From: Clostridia bacterium
GTDB lineage: Bacteria; Bacillota_A; Clostridia; Oscillospirales; CAG-272
Direction: 5' to 3'
Length of the DNA: 46,274 nt
Assembly: GCA_017626655.1 (NCBI GenBank)
Contig: JAGAIH010000478.1
Span: 1-46,274 of the forward strand
Positions 1 to 8,656 of this stretch are shown one piece after another. The notes beneath the pieces were generated by a model that saw nothing but the letters and a program-made list of their open reading frames with translations, had not been told where the DNA came from and did not search any database. The translations under genes and the position numbers were made by a program. How positions within the stretch are numbered: position 1 is the stretch's first letter; every line of letters begins with the position of its first letter.

Positions 1-3000
1 GTCAGGCTACTGCAACCGGAGAACGCAGAATTACCAATACTCGTCACGCTGTCTGGAATCGTAATGCTCGTCAGGCTGCTACAACCGTAAAACGCAGAAT
101 CACCAATGCTCGTCACGCCGTCGGGAATGATAACATTTTGCACTCCGCTCATTCCCATTATTTTATATGAGCAACCTTGGATATCCGTGGGCAGTGTAAC
201 TGTGTCATTATTTCCCAGATAAGCAATTAGCGTATATTTCCCTTTTTCCTTCATGAAGCGAAAGCCCTCGGCAGTATCTACATATTCAAAATCGTAGGAT
301 TCGTACCTACATGTTTTATTTCCGCTTTTATCAACGATCAGCATCGCATATTTAGCAATGCCGCCGTGAGCAGCGCTTCCAAATTCTAATGCCAAACCAC
401 TATTGTTATTTATTACACATAGTCTCCAGCAATTGTTGAACGCCAAATCTCCAATGCTCATCACGCTATCCGGAATTGTAATACTTGTCAAACTGCGACA
501 ATCGGAGAACGCACAATAACCAATACTCGTTACACCATCCGGAATCGTGATACTCGTCAGACTGCTGCAAGCGGAAAACGCATAACTGCCAATACTTGTC
601 ACACCCTCGGGTATTTCGATGCTCGTTAGGTTACTACAATCGGAAAACATACCACTGATCTTTGTTAAAGTGGTGCCTTCCTCAAAAGTAACTTTTTGAA
701 TCTTAGTATTGCCTGCCAATGAAATCGTTGTTACTGTTTTGGGAATACACAGATTAGTCACATAATTCGGGACAAAAATTAACTGCGTAACATCTTTGTT
801 ATAAAGTACTCCGTTAATTGTTGTAAAATGCATATTATTTGTCGATATCACTAATTCTAAATGATAACAGCCCTTGAAAGCCAAATTGCCAATGCTCGTG
901 ACACTATCGGGAATCGTGATACTCGTCAGACTACTACAACCGGAGAACGCAGAATCGCCAATGCTCGTGACACTGTCGGGAATCGTGATACTCGTCAGAC
1001 TACTACAACCGGAGAACGCAGAATCGCCAATGCTCGTGACACTGTCGGGAATGGTAATGCTCTTCAGGCTACTGCAACCTCGGAATGTGGATTTGCCTAT
1101 GCTCTTCACACTGTCGGGAATCGTAATGCTCGTCAGACTACTACAACCGTTAAGTCTAAGACTTGTTACGCTGTCAGGAATTGTAATACTTGTCAAACCG
1201 CTGCAACCTTCAAGCCCAAGACTTGTTACGCTGTCAGGAATTGTAATACTCGTCAAACCGCTGCAACCTTCAAGCCCAAGACTTGTTACGCTGTTAGGAA
1301 TTGTAATACTCGTCAAACTGCTACAACCATAGAACGCCTGATAGTCAATGCTCGTCACGCTATCAGGAATCTCAATACTCGTCAGGTTGCTACAACCAGA
1401 GAACGCAGCATTGCTAATGCTCGTCATGCTGTCTGGAATCGTGATACTCGTCAAGCTACTGCAACCGCAGAACACAGCAGATCCAATGCTTGTAACGCTA
1501 TCGGGAATCGTGATACTCGTCAGGCTACTGCAACCTTCGAACGCATAGTTTTCAATGCTCGTCACACTATCGGGAATCGTGATGCTCGTCAAGCTACTGC
1601 AACCTTCGAACGCAGAAGGACCTATGCTCGTCACACTATCGGGAATCGTGATGCTCGTCAAGCTACTGCAACCTTCGAACGCAAAATGGTCAATGCATGT
1701 CACGCCGTCGGGAATGATAACTTTTTTCACTCCTCTCATTTTATATATTCTATATGAGCAACCTTGGATATCTATGGGCAATGTAACTGTGTCATTATTT
1801 CCCAGATAAGCAATTAGCGTATATTTCCCTTTTTCCTTCATGAAGCGAAAGCCCTCGGCAGTATCTACATATTCAAAGTCAGATGATTCGTCCTTGCATA
1901 TTTTATTTCCGTTTTTGTCGACGATCAGCTTCGCATATTTAGCAATGCCGCCATGAGCAAAGCTTCCAATTTCCAGTGCAATGTTGCTATTGTTGTAGAT
2001 TACATTTAGGTTCATGCAACTTCCAAATGCAGACGTGCCAATGTCCATTTCGCTATCAGAAATAGTGATACTTGTCAAACCGCTACACCCATAGAACGCA
2101 TAATCGCCGATGCTCGTTACACTATCGGGAATCGTAATGCTCGACAAACCGCTACACCCATAGAACGCATAATCGCCGATGCTCGTTACACTATCGGGAA
2201 TCGTAATGCTCGACAAGCCGCTACATCCCCTGAATGCGGAATAGCCAATGCTCGTCACACTATCGGGAATCTCGATGCTCATCAAACTGCTACATCCTTG
2301 GAACGCCGTTATACCAATGTTTGTTACGCTATCAGGAATTACGACTCTTGTCAAGCTAATACAGCCTCGAAACGCATTTATTTTTGTCACTCCGAAAGGA
2401 ATCACAATACTTTCTAGACTATAGCAATCTGCGAACGCGGAATCTTCAATACTCGTCACACTATCTGACAACTGTAAGTGTCCGGAAATGCCTTTGCCAA
2501 CATGACCTATTGTACTAACCTCATAATGTGTTTCTCCATCTCTATCATGCCACACAAAAGTCATCACATTTGTGAGTTCATAGCTTGCAGTTGTTTCATA
2601 AAATGCTCCGCTGTAAATAATTTGAACACTATGCGGGATACTCATCTCCTCAAGTCCCGTCAAACCGCTAAAGGCATACTTACCCACAAAGGTAATCCCC
2701 TCGCTGATATTGACCTTTTTCAAGCTCTTGGGCACGTAGGTCGCATTCGCCTCATAACCACCTGCACCAAAGATATAACCGAACCAAGTGATCCCGTTAT
2801 CCTCAAAGCTTGCGCCGATGAAAGGCACCGTGATCTCGGTGAGTTCTTGACAATCTTCAAAAGCACCGATGCCGATGACAAGATCCCAATAGTTGGTATC
2901 GGGAACCGTAACGGACGCGAATCTGTTACCCATAAAGGCGTAGGGGCCAATGTCAATGAGGGTCTCGGGGGTAGTGTAATCCCCGCTGAAGCCCGCGTAA

Positions 3001-6000
3001 GCAAAGGCGTAGTCGTAAATGCCCTTGAGCTGGGTAGTCTCACTGACGGGAACATCCGTCAGCTTACGGCAACCATAGAAGGCAAAGTCGGAGATCTCTA
3101 CAATGCTGTCGGGGAGCATGATGTCAGAAAGATTCTTACAGCCGTAGAACGCGCCCTCATAGACACCCTTGAGGTTGTTGTCCTCGGCAAAGGTCACCTT
3201 TTGGAGATTATCGCACATGGCAAAGGCGTAGTAGTCTATAGCCACCACGCTGGCGGGAATATGCATTTCGGTGATGCCATCGGCGTTATAGAACGCGCGG
3301 TAACCAAAGGACAAAATATTCGCATTGTCAAGGAACTTGATCTCGGAGAGTTGGCTGTCCTCAAAGGCACCGAAGCCGATAACCTCAATACCCTCGGGTA
3401 CGGTCAGGCTACCCGTCCGTCCCGCAGGCACAGCAATCAGCTTGCGGCCGTTTTTGGTTACCAGCAGACCGTCCACAGTCTTGTAGTAGGGATTGTTCTC
3501 GGAAACGGTATAGGCCGTGAGATCATGCAGGCCGACGAAAGCGTATTCACCCACGTAACCCACGTTCTCGGGGATATAAACCGTCTCCAGACCCGACTGA
3601 TAGAATACGTTGGACATGATCATCATGTCTGCACCGCTACCCAAAGTCACGGATTTCAGTTCCTTGGTCTCGCGGAAGGCGTTGTGGTTAATGAGGGTTA
3701 CGCTGTCGGGGATGGTCACGGTGGAAATATGGGTATAGGCAAAGGCCTCCTCAGGGATCTCGGTCATGGAGAATCCGTCCGCAAAGGTCAGCGAGGTGAT
3801 ACCGCTGCTCTTGAATACCGCGCGCCCCATGGTAGTCACGGATGCGGGAATAATCACACTACTCAGCTTTTCGGTCTTTTCAAAGGCGGATTGCTCGATG
3901 GTCTTGATCTGCGCGTCGGGGGCAAAGGTCAAGGTTTCGATAGGCGTATACGCAAAGGCGGAACGTCCGATGAAGGTCACGCTTGCGGGGACAGAAACAG
4001 ACTTCAATTCCGAGTGATAGAACGCCTCGGCTTGGATGATCTCCAAGGTCACAGGCAGCTTGATACTCTGCACCGGGCTGTCCATAAACGCGCCGCCGCC
4101 GATGTTGACGATCTTTCCACCCAGCTTTAGGGTGGTCAAATCCAGTTCGGTTGCCGTGCCGTTGTACTTGATGATGGAGATATCTCCGCCGATCAGCTTG
4201 GCGTAGGTCCAATCCCCCTCGGTGACCACGTCGGTCACGCCCAGATAGTAGCCCTTGGTGCCGTGATCCCAGTCCTCGGCCAGGTTGGCGGGCAGGGTCT
4301 CGGACGCAAAGTAGACGTTCAGGTCCTTGGTACCAAGGAAGGCAAAACGACCGATGAAGTCCGTGCTGGCAGGGATGGTGACTTCAGACAGTTTCGTGCA
4401 GTAGCAGAAGGCGTATCGACCCAAGAAGGTCACACCCTCGGGAATGTCAAAGCGGGTCAAACTCTCGCAGAAACGGAAAGCAAAATTGTCGATATTGGTG
4501 AGCTTGGCGTCACCGAAGTCAATCTTCGTCAGCTTACGCATACCCTCCAGACCGTGAGCCTGGATAGAGGTCAGAGCGCTTCCCTTCTCAAAGGTAATGG
4601 TGCTAAGGTTGGAGCAACCGTCGAACATATAGGCCGAAATGCTTTCGAGCTTGCTGTTTTTCGCAAAGGTGAAGGATTGCAGCTTGGAACAGCCCATGAA
4701 CGCGCCCTGCGCCATGGTGGACACGTTGGCGGGAACTCGGAAGGAGGTCAGACCGCAACAAGCGAATGCACCGTAGGAGATGCGAGGCAGCTTGGCGTTC
4801 TCGGTAAAGGTCACGGTGTGCATATTCCAGTTTTCGGAAAATGCATAGTTACTGATCTGCATCACGCTGTCGGGGATGGCGATGCTTGTCAGCCGAGTGT
4901 TTTGAGACAGCGCATACATCTTTATCTCACGAAGATTTTTGGACAGCTCGTAGGACTTTGCGCCGCAACCCGCAAAGCTGTATTCGTCAAGGATCTCAAC
5001 GCTGTCGGGCAGATCGATTCGCTCGATATGAAGGGTACCATAGAACGCATACGGATGAATATGCTTCAAGCCTTCTTGGAAATACACATATTGCAGATTC
5101 CAAGAACCGTAAAAGGCGGCAGAACCAATATCTATAATACCCTCGAGAACATTGTATTCTGTTCTGCTATTGCCGGCAGGATACTCTACTAATGTCGTCT
5201 TTTCCGCGTTATAAACAACGCCGTCCACATCCAAATAATTCTTGTTTTTATCTTCCACAAAGATATTTTCAAGGCTGTGGCAAGAAGCAAACGCTCCTGC
5301 GCCAAAATAGGTAACGCTTGCGGGAATGTCGATAGTCGCAAGTCCCGTGTCTCTAAATGCGTAATTTCCTAAGTTGGCCAAACGGTCAGGCAGATCAACG
5401 GCTGTCAACTGATGCTGTCCTTCAAATGCAAACTCACCGATTGTATGCAGAACGCTGTTTTCTTCAAAGGTCAGCGATGTAAGATAAGGGAAGAAAACGG
5501 CTCCAAATGCTTTTGCTTCAATAGTCACCACCGAGGCGGGGATCTCAATCGAAACCACACCGCTGCCATAGAAAGCAAAAGGACCGATATATGTCAAGGT
5601 ACTTCCGGGGGCAAAGGTTACTGTGGCAAGGTTGTCGATCTTTGCAAAAGCACCGTCAGTAGGCGAGATACCGCCGTTGATAAAACGAACACCGGCAGGA
5701 ATTTCAATCGAGGTCAAAACAGTTTGCGAGAACGCTCCCCTAGAAATATATGTAAGCCCCTTTCCCAGCTTTGCATAACACAAATATGCATTTGAATTGA
5801 AAACATATTCCCCCATATAAGTCACGCTATCGGGAATTACAATATTTTCTAGAGAACCGTACACAAAAGCATAGTTGCCCAAGGACTGAACCTTCGAAAG
5901 CTCCACGCCGCTGAGTCTTGTAAAAGCGAAAGCATAGTCCCCTACCGTTTTGACATTTTCGGGAATCACATACGTTCCCTTCAAGCCCGCAGGATAGCAC

Positions 6001-8078
6001 ACCAGCGTGCTGCCCGTGTAGTTGAACAGCACACCACCCTTGGCGGTGAATGCCGTATTGCCGTTCTGCACGTCATAGGCGATCATGGACGTGTTGCGAT
6101 AAAATGCCGTCGCGTTCAACTCGGTCACCTTTGAGGGAACCGTAAAGGTACGCATCTTGGCACAGCCCGAGAAAGCATAATCACCGATGCTGACCAGTTG
6201 GCTGTTCGCGCCAAAGGTCAGGGTGGAAAGTCTTACGTTGTCAAGGAACGCTTTTTCCCCGATCTCGGTCACAGTATCGGGAATGGCCATGCTCACCAGA
6301 TTGGAGCATCCCTCAAAGGCAGACATACGGATCCGCTTCAGATACTTAGGTAGCTTCACCTCACGGAGTCTTGTTTCTCCCTTAAAGGCAAACTCGCCAA
6401 TGGAGGAGACAACCTTCCCGTCGATATAGTCGGGAATGGTGATATAGCGACGATGCCCCGTGTAGGAACGGATCTCGATGGTGCCGTCGTCCAATTCAAC
6501 GTAGGTATAAGGAACACCGTCATCCTCGTTGACCCAGTTGGCGTACAGGGTCAGATCCGAATAGAACGCGTCCTCATACCAAACGTACTCCTCTGTGCAT
6601 TGAGGATCGTAATACCAGCCGTCAAAGATGGCATAAAGACGCTCGGGCTCGGGCATATTCTGCAAGGTGTGGGTGCGAATGAAAACCTGCTCGGTGTTAT
6701 CCAGCTCGTCGGTCATCATGTTGAAGGTGACCGTACCGCGTTCCTCCAGCATGAGAGCACTCACGTCCAAAGCACCGTAGCCAAAGTACCAGTCGGGGCC
6801 AAGGTCACCCAAATCGTAGCAGGAGGCGTAGATCAGTTCTTCCACCGTATTAAATTCGGCATACTTATTCTGAGACATATACAGCGCCAACACACCTGCC
6901 GTGACGGGGGATGCAAAGGACGTACCGTTCATGCCGCCGTATCCACCGCCCATTTTGGTGGTATACACCATACCGGGGGCGACAAAATCCACGTTTTCGC
7001 CATAGTTGGAGTAGGAGGCTAATTCCCAGCTATCCTCGGCCAAAGCACCCACGCCGAATACGTTTTCATCGGCGGCAGGATAGGTCAGATTGGCAGTCGC
7101 ATCATTGCCCGCAGCAGCTACACAAATCACGTCGCTGTCGAAAGCAAGTTGTGCAGGTTCAGCAAAAGGATTGATACCATAAGTGCCAAAAGACATATTG
7201 ACCACGGACACGTCACGTTCGATAGCGTAATACAAACCAAACACAAGGTCAGAGGTGCGTTTGAAATTACCATTTTCATCACACTCGGCTTTGATGACAA
7301 TGATATTCACCTGAGGCGCGATACCCACAACACCGTTTCCGTCCATGGATGCGGCGATGACACCTGTCACCGCCGTTCCGTGACCCTGCTCATCCTCGAC
7401 CAAAGACCAATCATAGGTGCCGTTTTCAAGCACATAATCCTTGACGATCTTGTCCTCGGAGGCGTTGTAGGAATACTCGCTGATACGCCCCGCGAACTCA
7501 GGGTGATCGGTGTCGATACCCGTATCGATCACCGCAACCGTGATACCCGAACCCTTTGTCTTGTTCCAGACGTTGCTCATGTTGAGGTAGTCCAGATAGG
7601 TCTGTCGGTTGTAGTCGATATCGCTCACGGTATACTGTGGGCGGGTGGGAAGCCGCTCGCCGCTTGCTTCTTCTTCGCCATTATCGCTCGGCAAAAGATC
7701 GCTGATCTTTGCCTGATAGTCCAGCGACATATACTCGATATACTTACGGTACTCCTCGTTCTCGTAAATATCGAAAACCGTGACCCCTTCGGGCAGGGCC
7801 AGTGCCGCGAAGCTACCGTCCTCGGTGATACGAAGCTCCGCTCCAAAGGCCTCGGCCAGCTCCTCCGCCCGAGGCTTCGTGGTGTTCGACAGCACGATGC
7901 TTTGAGGATCATAGCGTCCCTCGTTATCATAAAGCTCTTGCAGAGCCTCATTCTGCTGTTCCTCCAGCACTTCTTCGTGTCGATGAAGCACCAGCAGTGT
8001 GACGGTGCCTACAATCAGGCAGAAGATCAGAACGCTGATCAGAACAACCCATAGTTTCTTTTGCCGTAAGTTTTTCAT
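1..8078 (-). CDS. Giant surface subtilase with BspA-type leucine-rich repeats (C-terminus outside window)
   Basis: The frame is open from an ATG at 8078 (GGGAG-type RBS just upstream) to the window edge, about 2,692 codons, with no stop seen. Residues 9-31 form a membrane helix or uncleaved signal. A peptidase S8 domain covers about 160-420, with Asp185 (AVIDTGIDTDHPEF), His233 (EDEQGHGTAVTG), oxyanion Asn325 (AAAGNDA) and Ser387 (GMNGTSFASP), so the protease should be active. A Listeria-Bacteroides-like segment (FDGWYYDP...LTLYANW) lies near 470-515. From about 540 onward the protein is LRR_5 repeats, diverged at first, then near-identical 23-residue CSSLTSITIPDSVTSIG units. Known family members are cell-surface adhesion or processing proteins. 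Export and substrate are inferred. It could be read as an LRR adhesin with a protease head. Its missing C-terminus may hold an anchor. Confidence 0.93.
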   Translation of the reverse strand, partial: MKNLRQKKLWVVLISVLIFCLIVGTVTLLVLHRHEEVLEEQQNEALQELYDNEGRYDPQSIVLSNTTKPRAEELAEAFGAELRITEDGSFAALALPEGVTVFDIYENEEYRKYIEYMSLDYQAKISDLLPSDNGEEEASGERLPTRPQYTVSDIDYNRQTYLDYLNMSNVWNKTKGSGITVAVIDTGIDTDHPEFAGRISEYSYNASEDKIVKDYVLENGTYDWSLVEDEQGHGTAVTGVIAASMDGNGVVGIAPQVNIIVIKAECDENGNFKRTSDLVFGLYYAIERDVSVVNMSFGTYGINPFAEPAQLAFDSDVICVAAAGNDATANLTYPAADENVFGVGALAEDSWELASYSNYGENVDFVAPGMVYTTKMGGGYGGMNGTSFASPVTAGVLALYMSQNKYAEFNTVEELIYASCYDLGDLGPDWYFGYGALDVSALMLEERGTVTFNMMTDELDNTEQVFIRTHTLQNMPEPERLYAIFDGWYYDPQCTEEYVWYEDAFYSDLTLYANWVNEDDGVPYTYVELDDGTIEIRSYTGHRRYITIPDYIDGKVVSSIGEFAFKGETRLREVKLPKYLKRIRMSAFEGCSNLVSMAIPDTVTEIGEKAFLDNVRLSTLTFGANSQLVSIGDYAFSGCAKMRTFTVPSKVTELNATAFYRNTSMIAYDVQNGNTAFTAKGGVLFNYTGSTLVCYPAGLKGTYVIPENVKTVGDYAFAFTRLSGVELSKVQSLGNYAFVYGSLENIVIPDSVTYMGEYVFNSNAYLCYAKLGKGLTYISRGAFSQTVLTSIEIPAGVRFINGGISPTDGAFAKIDNLATVTFAPGSTLTYIGPFAFYGSGVVSIEIPASVVTIEAKAFGAVFFPYLTSLTFEENSVLHTIGEFAFEGQHQLTAVDLPDRLANLGNYAFRDTGLATIDIPASVTYFGAGAFASCHSLENIFVEDKNKNYLDVDGVVYNAEKTTLVEYPAGNSRTEYNVLEGIIDIGSAAFYGSWNLQYVYFQEGLKHIHPYAFYGTLHIERIDLPDSVEILDEYSFAGCGAKSYELSKNLREIKMYALSQNTRLTSIAIPDSVMQISNYAFSENWNMHTVTFTENAKLPRISYGAFACCGLTSFRVPANVSTMAQGAFMGCSKLQSFTFAKNSKLESISAYMFDGCSNLSTITFEKGSALTSIQAHGLEGMRKLTKIDFGDAKLTNIDNFAFRFCESLTRFDIPEGVTFLGRYAFCYCTKLSEVTIPASTDFIGRFAFLGTKDLNVYFASETLPANLAEDWDHGTKGYYLGVTDVVTEGDWTYAKLIGGDISIIKYNGTATELDLTTLKLGGKIVNIGGGAFMDSPVQSIKLPVTLEIIQAEAFYHSELKSVSVPASVTFIGRSAFAYTPIETLTFAPDAQIKTIEQSAFEKTEKLSSVIIPASVTTMGRAVFKSSGITSLTFADGFSMTEIPEEAFAYTHISTVTIPDSVTLINHNAFRETKELKSVTLGSGADMMIMSNVFYQSGLETVYIPENVGYVGEYAFVGLHDLTAYTVSENNPYYKTVDGLLVTKNGRKLIAVPAGRTGSLTVPEGIEVIGFGAFEDSQLSEIKFLDNANILSFGYRAFYNADGITEMHIPASVVAIDYYAFAMCDNLQKVTFAEDNNLKGVYEGAFYGCKNLSDIMLPDSIVEISDFAFYGCRKLTDVPVSETTQLKGIYDYAFAYAGFSGDYTTPETLIDIGPYAFMGNRFASVTVPDTNYWDLVIGIGAFEDCQELTEITVPFIGASFEDNGITWFGYIFGAGGYEANATYVPKSLKKVNISEGITFVGKYAFSGLTGLEEMSIPHSVQIIYSGAFYETTASYELTNVMTFVWHDRDGETHYEVSTIGHVGKGISGHLQLSDSVTSIEDSAFADCYSLESIVIPFGVTKINAFRGCISLTRVVIPDSVTNIGITAFQGCSSLMSIEIPDSVTSIGYSAFRGCSGLSSITIPDSVTSIGDYAFYGCSGLSSITIPDSVTSIGDYAFYGCSGLTSITISDSEMDIGTSAFGSCMNLNVIYNNSNIALEIGSFAHGGIAKYAKLIVDKNGNKICKDESSDFEYVDTAEGFRFMKEKGKYTLIAYLGNNDTVTLPIDIQGCSYRIYKMRGVKKVIIPDGVTCIDHFAFEGCSSLTSITIPDSVTSIGPSAFEGCSSLTSITIPDSVTSIENYAFEGCSSLTSITIPDSVTSIGSAVFCGCSSLTSITIPDSMTSISNAAFSGCSNLTSIEIPDSVTSIDYQAFYGCSSLTSITIPNSVTSLGLEGCSGLTSITIPDSVTSLGLEGCSGLTSITIPDSVTSLRLNGCSSLTSITIPDSVKSIGKSTFRGCSSLKSITIPDSVTSIGDSAFSGCSSLTSITIPDSVTSIGDSAFSGCSSLTSITIPDSVTSIGNLAFKGCYHLELVISTNNMHFTTINGVLYNKDVTQLIFVPNYVTNLCIPKTVTTISLAGNTKIQKVTFEEGTTLTKISGMFSDCSNLTSIEIPEGVTSIGSYAFSACSSLTSITIPDGVTSIGYCAFSDCRSLTSITIPDSVMSIGDLAFNNCWRLCVINNNSGLALEFGSAAHGGIAKYAMLIVDKSGNKTCRYESYDFEYVDTAEGFRFMKEKGKYTLIAYLGNNDTVTLPTDIQGCSYKIMGMSGVQNVIIPDGVTSIGDSAFYGCSSLTSITIPDSVTSIGNSAFSGCSSL

Positions 8079-8118
8079 GTCTATTCTCCCTTTTGAAAAG
8101 AAACAATTATACAGTTTA

Positions 8119-8147
8119 ATTATAACACAAGTGGAAAAGTGTGTCAA
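8119..8147 (-). promoter_or_regulatory. Consensus sigma-70 promoter of the subtilase gene
   Basis: TTGACA at 8147-8142, a 17-base spacer ending in TGT, and TATAAT at 8124-8119, reading leftward. The start codon is about 40 bases downstream, which gives a short leader. This is a perfect consensus and suggests strong, unregulated transcription. Confidence 0.88.
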
Positions 8148-8280
8148 GTCAAATAGCAAATATTAAGGCATTGCAACGGAAACAAATCCCGATTTTCGCC
8201 TCTCGGCGTGTCCAGTGTAGCATAGCTCTCGCAGCTGTCAACGTGAAAAATTATCGCTGAAAAATGAAATATCATCAAGA

Positions 8281-8310
8281 AAGCCAAGTAGCAATACTTG
8301 GCTTTTTCTT
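8281..8310 (+). terminator. Rho-independent terminator-like hairpin
   Basis: A perfect 10-bp stem (AAGCCAAGTA with TACTTGGCTT) has a GCAA loop and is followed by a T-rich run on the plus strand. No plus-strand gene is visible upstream of it. The stem is also a hairpin on the minus strand but has a weaker T tract there. It lies in the 8148-8656 gap, which contains no coding sequence. Confidence 0.6.
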
Positions 8311-8447
8311 ATCCACAAGCAATATTTTTTCGTGTACTGAAAACGGACTAGCGTCTTTATATTATTATTCATGCCCATGTATCTTTCTATTACTAAAAGG
8401 TTAGTAACAGTATTCCTTTGTTTATATTCGGATACCTCAAAAAAGAG

Positions 8448-8584
8448 AAAAGGACCCGAACCGAACACATCACGTTCGATTCAGGTCCTTTTTGTGGCGG
8501 AGATGGGGGAATGCCATTCATGTACACAACACCCTGTACTTCTTAAGATGGCTATATTATATCACAAAGATCCTTCCCTGTCAA
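8448..8584 (-). repeat. Dispersed cassette copy 1: promoter, tRNA-Ser-like 3' end, terminator
   Basis: Reading leftward: TTGACA (8584-8579), 17 bases, TATAAT (8561-8556), about 45 bases, a tRNA-Ser-like end CCCCCATCTCCGCCA (8509-8495), then a long hairpin (AAAAGGACC...GGTCC) with T runs on both sides at 8448-8493. The same arrangement recurs at 17077-17192 and 28133-28275. It predicts a short RNA of about 100 nt. A 42-codon frame starting MNGIPPSPP lies inside but has no RBS and is not conserved past that motif. The cassette sits directly downstream of the GH2 gene. Confidence 0.75.
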
Positions 8585-8656
8585 CCGTTTCCCATCAAAG
8601 CCTCCGCAGCCGACGCACTCTGCTCAAGGCATCCCCCTCTGTGTATAGCACAGCGA

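Noticed and set aside
861..1757. Plus-strand frame with striking NAR(D/H)(T/A)(V/I)GNRD repeats
   Set aside because: Antisense reading of the 69-base LRR units; the minus-strand reading is a textbook BspA-type repeat.
1..2480. Regular repeats that could suggest a CRISPR array
   Set aside because: The unit is 69 bases with no unique spacers and encodes leucine-rich repeats in an open frame.
2478..4130. 550-codon plus-strand frame
   Set aside because: Lies wholly antisense to the LRR array of the subtilase and shows no domain or RBS.
8400..8528. Small peptide gene beginning MNGIPPSPP
   Set aside because: No RBS, and the copies at 17150 and 28210 diverge or stop right after the shared motif, which is simply the tRNA-like end read as codons.
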